Assembly: GCA_002428985.1 (NCBI GenBank)
Contig: DIYL01000002.1
Coordinates: 558,001 to 622,000 of the forward strand
Direction of reading: 5' to 3'
From: Anaerolineales bacterium UBA6055
Lineage (GTDB): Bacteria; Chloroflexota; Anaerolineae; Aggregatilineales; Phototrophicaceae
Length of the DNA: 64,000 bases
Below the pieces are notes generated by a model, which was not told where the DNA came from, ran no database searches, and was given only the letters and a program-made list of their open reading frames with translations. This document shows positions 1 to 8,580 of the stretch, one piece after another; position 1 is the stretch's first letter; every line of letters starts with the position of its first letter. Position numbers and translations under genes: made by a program.

Positions 1-380
1 GCCTCATATTGTTCGGGTTCTTGTAAGCCGAGTAAGTCCCCTTCGGTTTTAAAGACAACCCGTCGGGCTGATGCGATCTGATTATATTGCACATCAGCTG
101 TTGCACGTCCGTACACACGCCGATCAACTTGCGCGAAGACACCATCAAATTCCATATCAACAGTGTAACGCCAGCCACTTAATTCGAGTAGGCGGTCGTC
201 AATGTTAGGAAAGCTGACTGTACCAAAGTTGGGCGGTGGTGCATTTTCGGTAAGGACAATCTCTGTACCACGAACCGACGGTGTAATCGGTGTTGGTAAA
301 TCATCTAAGGTCAAACCGCGCTCACGGCAAGCCGTAAACATCAGCAGACAACAGAACATCAATAGCGTTAATCGGGTCAT
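1..380 (-). CDS. Partial lipoprotein, C-terminus beyond left edge
   Basis: The frame is open from an ATG at 380 to the left edge, about 126 codons, with no stop in the window. The N-terminus is a short hydrophobic stretch ending in a lipobox-like FTAC (Cys at residue 18) and then a charged RERG segment. This is the layout of a lipoprotein signal peptide, although Phe at -3 is unusual. The mature part has a proline/threonine-rich linker and then a stretch starting near GWRYTVDMEF that looks like an extracytoplasmic beta-rich domain. I do not recognise the family. It should be anchored on the outer face of the membrane. It ends an apparent minus-strand run that continues from the nitrilase gene upstream of it. 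Confidence 0.7.
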   Translation of the reverse strand, partial: MTRLTLLMFCCLLMFTACRERGLTLDDLPTPITPSVRGTEIVLTENAPPPNFGTVSFPNIDDRLLELSGWRYTVDMEFDGVFAQVDRRVYGRATADVQYNQIASARRVVFKTEGDLLGLQEPEQYE

Positions 381-471
381 AGGGTTTTGAGAGTATGTGA
401 ATATTGATTTGGTTAATTTATGGAAGGGATAAGGCGAACCTAATCCCTATAATAGTCAGTTTAGACATCAA

Positions 472-1257
472 TTAGTATGTGTCTGGGCGACGATCTTCAA
501 AGATAGGAATTTTACTGCGAACCTCATCAACTTTATCAAGTTCAATATCAACAGTAATCAGTTGTTCATCTTCACCAGCTTCGACCACGATTTTACCCCA
601 CGGATCAACAATCATGGAGTGTCCTGCAAAGACTGTTCCACCAGTATCACCACAGGCATTGGTTGCGACAATATAACATTGATTTTCAATCGCACGAGCA
701 ATGAGTAAAGCCCGCCAATGTTCGAGGCGTGCAAGAGGCCATTCGGCGGACACAAAGATAATCTTAGCTTGATCGTCCACAGCATAGGTACGGAATAATT
801 CTGGGAAACGTAAATCGTAGCAGATGGTCAACCCGGTAGATCCCCACGGCAAATCCATAACGAGTGGTGCATTACCCTCGCTCAGGTATTTATCTTCTTC
901 AAATAGACGGAAGAGATGGATTTTACGGTAGACACCCATCATGCGTCCTTGTGGCGAAAAGAAAGTCGAACTATTGGTGATGGTGTCACCACGTTTTTCC
1001 AGAAGCGAACCGATAATTGCAATTTTATATTGTGTCGCAACTTTAGAAATATTGTTGAACATCCCCTTGTTGATTTCATCGGCATGTTCTTTTGCATTTT
1101 CAAGATCATAACCCGTCGACCATAATTCGGGCAAGACAATTACATGAGATTTACGACGAGATGCTTCAGCAATCATGCGTCCGGCATTACGAAAATTGTT
1201 TTTGACCTCGCCGAGTTCAATATTCATCTGCCCTAGACTAATAGAAATAACAGCCAT
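472..1257 (-). CDS. Nitrilase-superfamily amidohydrolase (omega-amidase/Nit-like)
   Basis: A cytosolic carbon-nitrogen hydrolase of 261 aa, the normal size for stand-alone members. The Glu-Lys-Cys triad is visible: E44 in VLPELWSTGY, K112 in YRKIHLF and C146 in LTICYDLRFPELF. The DLRFPELF context is typical of Nit2/omega-amidase-like branches that remove the amide of alpha-keto-glutaramate or similar molecules; the substrate is inference. The start is the ATG at 1257, which has AAGGA seven bases upstream. A TTG six codons earlier has no ribosome site. A perfect 18-bp palindrome lies 28-45 bases upstream of the chosen start and could control it. Confidence 0.9.
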   Translation of the reverse strand: MAVISISLGQMNIELGEVKNNFRNAGRMIAEASRRKSHVIVLPELWSTGYDLENAKEHADEINKGMFNNISKVATQYKIAIIGSLLEKRGDTITNSSTFFSPQGRMMGVYRKIHLFRLFEEDKYLSEGNAPLVMDLPWGSTGLTICYDLRFPELFRTYAVDDQAKIIFVSAEWPLARLEHWRALLIARAIENQCYIVATNACGDTGGTVFAGHSMIVDPWGKIVVEAGEDEQLITVDIELDKVDEVRSKIPIFEDRRPDTY

Positions 1258-1890
1258 CTGGATATCCTTATTCAAATAATTTAGTGTATCGTCATGACGA
1301 TACCTGACTCTAACATTGAGTATAGTTCAAGGATAGGCGACCTGCAATCTAACGAAAGTATGGGGATAGTGATTTGCTAGATTTGATGGGTAATAGACAC
1401 AAGAAAATTACGTGGACAGTCTTCAAATGGTTTACTCGTTGTTAAGCTTATCCTCCACAGTCGGAATAATAAAAACACACCCCAAAGGTGCAATATTGGC
1501 GACTAATTGTCTCGTTGATAGGACGTCTGGTTGAAATAACGGCTGGGAATTTTTCACCATCATCACAAAATAGCACTGAACATGGCTATGCCCAACACTG
1601 ATGCAACGAAGACTTCAAGTATAATTTAAAAATTAGCTGGCAAATTGGTTTCCTCTATGTTGGAAATATGTAACTTGGAAGAGTGAGTCAAATTTTAATG
1701 ACATGGTAATAAAATTTGTTTATTAATATTTAAAGTTAGTGTCGTATTGCCATCCCATTTTGTCCCTCTTATAACCATCAAATACTGGATAGCACTCATT
1801 TACTAGCCTAAATTTAACGAAATTCGACCGACACTATAACGTGACTTAATTGTGTTAGATGTAAGGGCATGCAATACTTAGGCATATCAA
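1258..1890. other. Long intergenic region, no gene seen
   Basis: About 630 bases lie between two divergent genes. Apart from the palindrome at 1286-1303 and a possible promoter next to it I see no gene, RNA or repeat. The stretch from about 1620 to 1760 is clearly AT-rich. Frames on both strands are short and have no ribosome-binding sites. The length would allow separate promoters for the two flanking genes, or a decayed gene. Confidence 0.5.
1286..1303. promoter_or_regulatory. Perfect 18-bp palindrome upstream of nitrilase gene
   Basis: GTATCGTCATGACGATAC equals its own reverse complement over all 18 bases. On the minus strand a TATACT (plus 1319-1324) lies just upstream, with a poor TTGCAG box 17 bp further. 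The palindrome would therefore sit shortly after the transcription start, a typical repressor position. The regulator is not identified. Confidence 0.5.
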
Positions 1891-2766
1891 ATGATTGGTA
1901 GTCTTACTGTAATGAAGCCTTCGGAAATTAAATCGCGTAAGGAGAAACTTCGCCTCATAGAAGATCATCTTCGGCTGTCTCATGATGACCTTGGTGTCGA
2001 ACGAGACAGTATTGGATTTGTCGAGGTTGTGCATCACCCTACGTATATTTTACCCTCACTAAATTATGTTACACCACGTCGCAAGACTGCGATGGTTCCC
2101 GGCAAAGATGTCGGTGAGGGTGTGACCACGTTAAGTGATTATCGTCGTAAAACACGAGTTATGTATATTGATGAGTTATTTCCGCCATTTTTTACTAAAA
2201 CACTGAACGGTATTGGGTTACATCTGAATACAACCATTCCTCTGTGGGTCATTGATTTGACAATTCCACCAATTGAGATCAATTTATCGGAGCGTATCTC
2301 CGTGAACACAGTCGTGAATCAGCAAGGACTAGACATTTGGTCGTTGGTATGGCGTAATGCCAGTTATCGCGTATTTGGGACTTCACTTGAGCCACTACAA
2401 ATTGGCAAAATGCATCCGACCAATCATAATGTTCACGATATTATCCTCTATTTGAATCACACACCTATGGCTGTTGCACGCATCACAATTCACGATAAAT
2501 CGGCACATTTGATGGCGCGAGCATTCGTTCAATCGACACAACCGCTCCGTTTGCAACAATGGCTTTTAGAAATTACGGCACAAACAGCACAAAAACAAGG
2601 TTGTGAGATATTATTCATCTGCGATAAGACGATACAATATCTGCAACCTGTGACCAATTTGCCGTTGACCCAAGAGGGCAGTATGCTATGTTATACAGAT
2701 GAACCCAATAGCATACACGGTGAAGGAAATCATGACACAGTGGAACAGCTTGTTTTGCTCACTTAA
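1891..2766 (+). CDS. Uncharacterised protein, possible degenerate GNAT-like C-terminus
   Basis: A soluble protein of 291 aa with no signal peptide or membrane segment. The C-terminal part (about residues 190-255) runs HDIILYLNHTPMAVARIT, then a helix rich in Q/L and ILFICDK, with the spacing of a GNAT acetyltransferase fold. I cannot see the Q/RxxGxG/A pyrophosphate loop, so activity is doubtful. The N-terminal half, with a DEL-FPP-F segment, is unlike anything I know. AGG lies eight bases before the ATG; a second ATG seven codons in is possible. It overlaps the next gene by 35 bases, so the two are probably co-translated. Confidence 0.65.
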   Translation: MIGSLTVMKPSEIKSRKEKLRLIEDHLRLSHDDLGVERDSIGFVEVVHHPTYILPSLNYVTPRRKTAMVPGKDVGEGVTTLSDYRRKTRVMYIDELFPPFFTKTLNGIGLHLNTTIPLWVIDLTIPPIEINLSERISVNTVVNQQGLDIWSLVWRNASYRVFGTSLEPLQIGKMHPTNHNVHDIILYLNHTPMAVARITIHDKSAHLMARAFVQSTQPLRLQQWLLEITAQTAQKQGCEILFICDKTIQYLQPVTNLPLTQEGSMLCYTDEPNSIHGEGNHDTVEQLVLLT

Positions 2767-3553
2767 TACCGATATTGAATCCGCGCTGAAACAATCACTC
2801 GAAAACTTGGACTATACCCTATATCACGCCTTTGATCTTGTGCCCGGTAAATCTTACCCTGATACACTCAAGACCTTTATTATGCCATCCAACACACAAT
2901 GGACACAAATCCTTGTAGATGACGAAACCGAATTAGAAGACCTGGAAACCCTTGCCGAAGCTCTATCGGCACGCGGCACAGTTTTACTCACGCAATTAGA
3001 TATGTCGGAAGGCGCACTCGATGTCTACCAGCAAGGTGAGGTTGTTGACGACTTAGTAGAAGCACTTGAGCCGTACCTGCTCGATGGGAAATCGGCTGAT
3101 GATATGGAGCAGGCATTGGATGTAAAACTCCCCCTACCGATGATTGACCCTGAGCTGGATGAACAAGACCAAATTTTGGCGATTAATGATCTGCCCGATG
3201 ACATCCGCAATATGACAGCAGGTATGAATATGGGACGTGCACAGAAGATGTTCCAGCGCATGACAGGTAATTTGATGGGACGCGGACAGGCGCAAGATGC
3301 ACAAAATATGCTGAATTCCGACAAACTCGATTGGAATAGTGAAGGCGGATTATTTGTACGTGGTGTGTTGTCTTGTTTGATTCAAGGCGATGGATGGATG
3401 TCACCTGATTTCCCGACCGTACGTGATGCGTATCAGCGACATGTGCGCAAAGAACGCCGTCCGAATGCTAAGCTCTACCCCGGCGACCAACAGATGATGG
3501 ATGCAGTACCAAATGCGCTAGATTATGTTCCCGTATATGGTGGGATGGACTAG
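2732..3553 (+). CDS. Uncharacterised protein coupled to the gene before it
   Basis: A cytosolic, acidic protein of 273 aa. The first half is rich in Asp/Glu (DDETELEDLETLAEAL, then VVDDLVEALEPYLL). The second half has a Met/Gln-rich basic patch (MNMGRAQKMFQRM) and ends in a Pro/Tyr-rich tail. I do not recognise the family. The ATG at 2732 has GAAGGA six bases upstream; an earlier in-frame ATG at 2699 has no such site. The start lies inside the end of the upstream gene, which suggests translational coupling and a shared task. A strong hairpin follows the stop. Confidence 0.7.
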   Translation: MTQWNSLFCSLNTDIESALKQSLENLDYTLYHAFDLVPGKSYPDTLKTFIMPSNTQWTQILVDDETELEDLETLAEALSARGTVLLTQLDMSEGALDVYQQGEVVDDLVEALEPYLLDGKSADDMEQALDVKLPLPMIDPELDEQDQILAINDLPDDIRNMTAGMNMGRAQKMFQRMTGNLMGRGQAQDAQNMLNSDKLDWNSEGGLFVRGVLSCLIQGDGWMSPDFPTVRDAYQRHVRKERRPNAKLYPGDQQMMDAVPNALDYVPVYGGMD

Positions 3554-3556
3554 TTA

Positions 3557-3580
3557 AGGGAAGAGGACAATCTCTTCCCT
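3557..3580 (+). terminator. Hairpin terminator after the uncharacterised pair
   Basis: AGGGAAGAG pairs perfectly with CTCTTCCCT across a six-base loop, starting three bases after the stop. The 3' side is only moderately T-rich (gtgatgttttgttt). It separates convergent genes. Confidence 0.65.
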
Positions 3581-3596
3581 GTGATGTTTTGTTTAA

Positions 3597-4619
3597 TTAT
3601 GAACGAAATTTGAAGCTGGCGAGGGCTTCTTCGGGGATAGTGCTGATGGCTCGCATGTATTGCGAGCGTTCGAAGGCGGTCGCATTGCGCATGTTCTTCT
3701 GGCTCATGCTTCCTTGCATCAATTCCACCGACTCATATTCGTTTTCTTCCATCCAGCGCAACATACCCTGTTCAATTTCGCGGACGTGGTCAATGCCATG
3801 ACGCAATAATGCCGACGCCATCATGGTGACATTCGCACCGACCATCAATAGTTTGATAACATCTTCAGCGGTATGAACACCACTTGTTGCGGCAAAATCT
3901 GCTTCGATTCTGCCGTACAAAATACCGATCCAACGGAGTGGTAAGCGGAGTGCTTGTGCCGAGCTTAAACGAACGTTTGGTGTGACTTCGAGGGTTTCCA
4001 AGTTGATGTCCGGTTGATAGAAGCGATTGAACAGTACCAGTGCATCGGCTCCGGCTTCATCGTATTGTTTCGCCATATTTGCCATGTTGCTGTAGTACGG
4101 GCTCAGTTTGACAGCAACCGGAATATTGACAGCATTTTTCACCGATTTTACGATTTTTACATAGGAGTCTTCAACATCTGCTCCGATCCGATCCATGTCA
4201 GTTGGGATGTCATAGATATTGAGTTCGATTGCATCGGCTCCGGCCTGTTCGATTTGCGTCGCGAAGTCCGTCCAGCCACCGAGTGAATTCCCGTTAAGGC
4301 TAGCAATAATCGGAATGTCCACAGCGTCTTTAGCATAATGAATATGTTCGAGATAGCCTTCTGTGCCCGTTTTAAAATCATCAGGTTCAGGGAAATATGA
4401 GAGGGCTTCGGCAAAGCTCTCGGTGCCGTGTTCAAGGTGATAGTGGAGTTCAAATTCTTCTTGTTCGATTTGTTCTTCAAATAATGAATAGAGAACAACT
4501 GCACTTATGCCCGCATCTTCTAGACGTTTGATATTCTCAATACTCTCGGAGACCGGTGATGCAGATGCGACTAAAGGTGTGCGTAGGTCTTTGCCGAGGT
4601 AGGTGGTTTTTAAATCCAT
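3597..4619 (-). CDS. Dihydroorotate dehydrogenase-like protein linked to nifJ
   Basis: A 340-aa flavin-binding TIM barrel of the DHOD-like group often found beside pyruvate:ferredoxin oxidoreductase genes. Diagnostic stretches are ELNIYDIPTD in place of the LSCPN of true PyrD, then VAVKLSPYYSNMANMAKQ and LVLFNRFYQPDI. The catalytic Cys loop of class 1A enzymes is absent, so I would not call it pyrD. Its reaction is not established; an FMN-dependent role with low-potential electrons is inference from linkage. AAGGA sits nine bases before the ATG. It lies 70 bases downstream of nifJ on the same strand, with a 28-bp palindromic repeat in the gap. Confidence 0.88.
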   Translation of the reverse strand: MDLKTTYLGKDLRTPLVASASPVSESIENIKRLEDAGISAVVLYSLFEEQIEQEEFELHYHLEHGTESFAEALSYFPEPDDFKTGTEGYLEHIHYAKDAVDIPIIASLNGNSLGGWTDFATQIEQAGADAIELNIYDIPTDMDRIGADVEDSYVKIVKSVKNAVNIPVAVKLSPYYSNMANMAKQYDEAGADALVLFNRFYQPDINLETLEVTPNVRLSSAQALRLPLRWIGILYGRIEADFAATSGVHTAEDVIKLLMVGANVTMMASALLRHGIDHVREIEQGMLRWMEENEYESVELMQGSMSQKNMRNATAFERSQYMRAISTIPEEALASFKFRS

Positions 4620-4642
4620 GTGTATTTATCCTTCCTATCTGT

Positions 4643-4670
4643 GTAGGGGCATGATGCATCATGCCCCTAC
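4643..4670. repeat. 28-bp perfect palindromic repeat (GTAGGGGC family)
   Basis: The half-site GTAGGGGCATGATG is followed directly by its exact reverse complement. A related, imperfect copy lies at 16526-16553. Both are intergenic. This looks like a short dispersed palindromic (REP-type) element; as RNA it would fold into one hairpin between nifJ and the DHOD-like gene. Confidence 0.75.
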
Positions 4671-4689
4671 AAAATGGTGTTGTGTTTGA

Positions 4690-7600
4690 CTATTGTTCGG
4701 CTTGAACATTCGATGCAAAGCCGTGTTTCGCGAGGAATTCATAGGTTTTCCAGCGTTCGTCAGCATCGGCTTGCGCTTGTTCGAGCAGTTGTTGGGCGAC
4801 CGCCGGATTGCTCTTGGTCAACATCTTGTAGCGGTTTTCCATGTACATATAATCGCGCATTGGAATGCGTGGTTTGCGACTATCAAGTGTCAATGGATTT
4901 TCACCTGCCTCGCCTTTTTCTGGGTGATAACGGTATAGCATCCAGTGGCCACTTTGGGTCGCAGCTTTCTGATTTTGCATCGCTGTGCCCATGTTAATGC
5001 CGTGAGCAATACAGTGGCTGTAAGCGATGATCAGGGATGGTCCGTCGTATGCTTCGGCTTCGAGGAATGCACGTAGTGTCTGGGTATCGTTTGCCCCCAT
5101 CGCGACTTGTGCCACATAGACATTGCCATAATTCATTGCCATCATGCCGAGGTCTTTCTTGCCCGCAGGTTTACCACCTGCAGCAAATTTTGCAATCGCG
5201 CCACGTGGGGTCGCTTTCGACATTTGACCACCTGTATTCGAGTAAACTTCGGTATCAAGCACCAAGATATTGACATTCTTGCCACTGGCGAGGACGTGAT
5301 CTAAACCACCGTAGCCAATGTCATATGCCCAACCATCACCACCGACAATCCAGAGCGATTTCTTGACGAGATAATCAGCAACATCGAGTAGACGTTTGGC
5401 TTCTGGTGGAGATACGGATTCAAGTTTTGCTTTGAGTTCTTTCACGCGTGACTGTTGATCATAGATGTCGGATTCATCGTCTTGGCTCGCCGACAAAATC
5501 GCATTGGCAAGTTCTTCGCCGACTTCACCGCGCATGCCATCGAGTAATTCATAGGCATATTCAGCCTGCTTATCCATTGCGACGCGCATACCCATACCGA
5601 ACTCGGCATTGTCTTCAAACAGTGAGTTTGACCATGCCGGACCGTATCCATCAGCATTATGGGACCACGGGGTTGTCGGCAAATTACCGCCGTAGATGGA
5701 TGAACATCCAGTAGCATTGGCGACTACCATGCGATCACCAAAGAGTTGTGTTGCAAGTTTGATGTATGGTGTCTCACCACAACCTGCACATGCCCCACTG
5801 AATTCAAACAGCGGTTGTTGGACTTGTTGTTGGCGAATGCTATTGGTCTTGATGATGTTACGTGGCGTCTCAGGGATTTGTGTGAAGAAGTCCCAGTTTT
5901 CAACTTCTTGATCACGTAATGGTGCTTGTGGTTCCATATTCAACGCCTTGAAACCAACCATCGCTTTGTTTTTGGCCGGGCACACATCAACACAGATACC
6001 ACATGCTGTACAGTCTTCTGGTGCAACTTGGATTGTATATTTCATATCCGACCAATCGCGGTCACGAGCATCGGTGGATTTGAATGTTTCCGGAGCATTC
6101 GCTAATTGCGATTCGTCATAAGCTTTGATGCGAATAACCGCATGTGGGCAGACCATCGCACACTTACCACATTGGATACATACATCAGGATCCCATACAG
6201 GCAACTCTTGTGCGAGATTGCGTTTTTCGTATTGGGTTGTGCCACTTGGATAGGTGCCATCAATTGGTAATGCGCTGACAGGTAGTGAATCGCCTTGGCG
6301 GGCAATCATCTTACCCAATACGCCTTGGACGAATTCTGGTGCATTAGCAGTCACGCCCGTTACCATTGGGATGTCGCTGGTAACTTCTGTTGGAATCTCC
6401 ACCTCAAACATATGTGATAGAGTCGCATCAACGGCATTGAGGTTCATCTGAACGATGCGCTCACCTTTTTTACCATATGTCTTGCGAATCGCATTTTTGA
6501 TTTCTTCAATCGCTTCATCACGTGGGAGCACGCCCGAGATTGCAAAGAAACAGGTCTGCATCACAGTGTTGATGCGTCCTCCCATCCCTGCTTCACGCGC
6601 GACTTTGTAAGCATCGATCACATACATCTTGAGGTTTTTCTCAAGGATGGTTGTTTGTACGCTCTCAGGCAGATAATCCCATACAGTTTCTGGTTTGTAT
6701 GGACAATTAAGTAGGAATGTTCCGCCGTCGATGATGGTATCGAGCATGTCATATTTTTCGAGGAAGAGTGTTTGATGACAGGCGACAAAATTGGCACGGG
6801 TCAACAGATAGGTCGAACGAATTGGATTTGGACCAAACCGGAGATGCGAGACCGTCATAGCACCAGATTTTTTACTATCGTATTGGAAGTAACCTTGTGC
6901 ATAGTTTTCCGTATTTTCGCCGATAATCTTGATCGAATTTTTGTTTGCGCCGACCGTACCATCGGAGCCAAGCCCATAGAATAAAGCCGTAACCACGTCT
7001 TCGGGTTCGGTTGTAAATGACGGGTCGAATGGGAGACTTGTGTGGGTTACATCATCTTCGATACCGACTGTAAAGTGATTCTTAGGCGTTTCCTGTTGGA
7101 GTTCATCGTAAATGCTTTTAATCATCGCTGGCGTGAACTCTTTTGATGACAACCCGTAACGTCCACCAATAACCACTGGTAAGCGATCAAATGGGGATTC
7201 ACCTGCCATGAATCCTTCAATTAGGGCATTACTGATGTCCAGATGGAGTGGTTCACTCAGTGCGCCGGGTTCTTTGGTGCGGTCTAGTACAGCAATCGAT
7301 TGAACCGATTCTGGAAGCGCTTGAAGTAAGCGTGACATATCAAATGGGCGATACAAGCGAACTTTGAGTAAGCCGACTTTTTCGCCTTGTGCTGTCAGAT
7401 GATCAACAGTTTCATGAACAGCTTCCGCACCTGACCCCATGATGACAATAACGCGTTCGGCATCTTCAGCACCAACATAATCAAAGACATTATATTGTCG
7501 TCCTGTTAGTTCTGCGAATTGATCCATCGCGCCTTGTAAAATATCGGGGAGTTCATTGTATAGCGAATTGACTGATTCACGAGCTTGGAAGTACACATCC

Positions 7601-8268
7601 GGATTTTGCGCTGTTCCACGTATGACCGGACTTTCGGGTTTGAGTGCACGCGACCGATGAGCAAATACCCATTCGTCATCAATCATTGCACGCATGACTT
7701 CATCGGGGATCATTTCGATTTTTGCAATTTCGTGCGAGGTGCGGAATCCATCAAAGAAATGTAGGAATGGGATGCGAGATTGTAAGGTCGCTGATTGAGC
7801 GATCAGTGCCATATCATGTGCCTCTTGCACTGAGTTAGATGACAATAACGCGAAACCTGTTCCGCGCGCCGCCATCACATCGCTGTGGTCGCAAAAGATG
7901 GATAATGCCTGAGCTGCTAATGACCGTGCTGCGATGTGGATCACAGCCGGTGATAATTCACCTGCAATTTTGTATAAGTTAGGGAGCATCAACAACAAGC
8001 CTTGGGAGGCTGTAAATGTGGTCGTTAACGAGCCAGCTTGTAATGCGCCATGGACTGCACCGGCTGCACCACCTTCAGCTTGCATTTCTACCACTGATGG
8101 GACTGTACCCCAAAGATTAGGAATATTTTGAGATGCCCACGCATCTGCCCATTCGCCCATTGGTGAAGCGGGCGTGATTGGGTAGATGGCAATGACTTCG
8201 TTGAGACGATACGCAATATGCGCGACGGCTTCATTGCCGTCCAACGTCCGTACCTGAGATTGTGCCAT
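4690..8268 (-). CDS. nifJ: Pyruvate:ferredoxin (flavodoxin) oxidoreductase
   Basis: The single-chain enzyme oxidises pyruvate and CoA to acetyl-CoA and CO2 and reduces ferredoxin or flavodoxin. At 1192 aa it is full length. In order: the N-terminal pyrimidine-binding domain with YPITPASPMGEWAD, the transketolase-C-like and gamma domains, two [4Fe-4S] ferredoxin motifs (CIQCGKCAMVCP near residue 697 and CTACGICVDVCP near 755), the proximal cluster start CAGCGETPY near 828, and the TPP motif GGDGWAYDIGYGG through VLDTEVYSNTGG near 980. AGGA lies seven bases before the ATG. The DHOD-like gene follows. It points to anaerobic or facultative metabolism, or to supply of low-potential electrons. Confidence 0.97.
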   Translation of the reverse strand: MAQSQVRTLDGNEAVAHIAYRLNEVIAIYPITPASPMGEWADAWASQNIPNLWGTVPSVVEMQAEGGAAGAVHGALQAGSLTTTFTASQGLLLMLPNLYKIAGELSPAVIHIAARSLAAQALSIFCDHSDVMAARGTGFALLSSNSVQEAHDMALIAQSATLQSRIPFLHFFDGFRTSHEIAKIEMIPDEVMRAMIDDEWVFAHRSRALKPESPVIRGTAQNPDVYFQARESVNSLYNELPDILQGAMDQFAELTGRQYNVFDYVGAEDAERVIVIMGSGAEAVHETVDHLTAQGEKVGLLKVRLYRPFDMSRLLQALPESVQSIAVLDRTKEPGALSEPLHLDISNALIEGFMAGESPFDRLPVVIGGRYGLSSKEFTPAMIKSIYDELQQETPKNHFTVGIEDDVTHTSLPFDPSFTTEPEDVVTALFYGLGSDGTVGANKNSIKIIGENTENYAQGYFQYDSKKSGAMTVSHLRFGPNPIRSTYLLTRANFVACHQTLFLEKYDMLDTIIDGGTFLLNCPYKPETVWDYLPESVQTTILEKNLKMYVIDAYKVAREAGMGGRINTVMQTCFFAISGVLPRDEAIEEIKNAIRKTYGKKGERIVQMNLNAVDATLSHMFEVEIPTEVTSDIPMVTGVTANAPEFVQGVLGKMIARQGDSLPVSALPIDGTYPSGTTQYEKRNLAQELPVWDPDVCIQCGKCAMVCPHAVIRIKAYDESQLANAPETFKSTDARDRDWSDMKYTIQVAPEDCTACGICVDVCPAKNKAMVGFKALNMEPQAPLRDQEVENWDFFTQIPETPRNIIKTNSIRQQQVQQPLFEFSGACAGCGETPYIKLATQLFGDRMVVANATGCSSIYGGNLPTTPWSHNADGYGPAWSNSLFEDNAEFGMGMRVAMDKQAEYAYELLDGMRGEVGEELANAILSASQDDESDIYDQQSRVKELKAKLESVSPPEAKRLLDVADYLVKKSLWIVGGDGWAYDIGYGGLDHVLASGKNVNILVLDTEVYSNTGGQMSKATPRGAIAKFAAGGKPAGKKDLGMMAMNYGNVYVAQVAMGANDTQTLRAFLEAEAYDGPSLIIAYSHCIAHGINMGTAMQNQKAATQSGHWMLYRYHPEKGEAGENPLTLDSRKPRIPMRDYMYMENRYKMLTKSNPAVAQQLLEQAQADADERWKTYEFLAKHGFASNVQAEQ

Positions 8269-8580
8269 ATGTCTATCCTTTAAAGTTGCAATAAACTGTA
8301 TAGGCTCATACTATCGCAGGAACGATTAGTCGTCAGGTGATGACGCGCAGGCATTGCTACGTCGAATGTCATGTCTTTGCAAAGATGGGATAATCTAGGT
8401 TATATGCGCCTCATCTATTTCATAATTTGCTCATAACACCCTCATCATATGAACACGTTCAATTGTTAGCATCCACATATCATTTAGATAATGGTTGTGG
8501 TTTGGATTTTTGTGCCTATAATTGGTTTGTAAATCCAACAACCAGTGAAGTAAGGTCACAACAATTTGGTATTTACGAGA
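8269..8580. other. Divergent promoter region between nifJ and the amidase gene
   Basis: About 310 bases without a gene. It must hold the nifJ promoter on the minus strand and the amidase promoter on the plus strand. Only the plus-strand promoter at 8495-8522 is clear to me. I see no riboswitch or RNA gene. Confidence 0.5.
8495..8522 (+). promoter_or_regulatory. Putative sigma-70 promoter for M20 amidase gene
   Basis: TTGTGG (8495-8500), a 16-bp spacer and a perfect TATAAT (8517-8522). The start site would fall near 8529, giving a leader of about 50 bases. The -35 box matches the consensus at only three positions. Confidence 0.45.

Noticed and set aside
3025..3324. Open frame of 99 codons on the minus strand
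   Set aside because: It lies wholly inside a well-supported plus-strand gene, has biased Ser/Ile composition typical of a shadow frame and no ribosome site.
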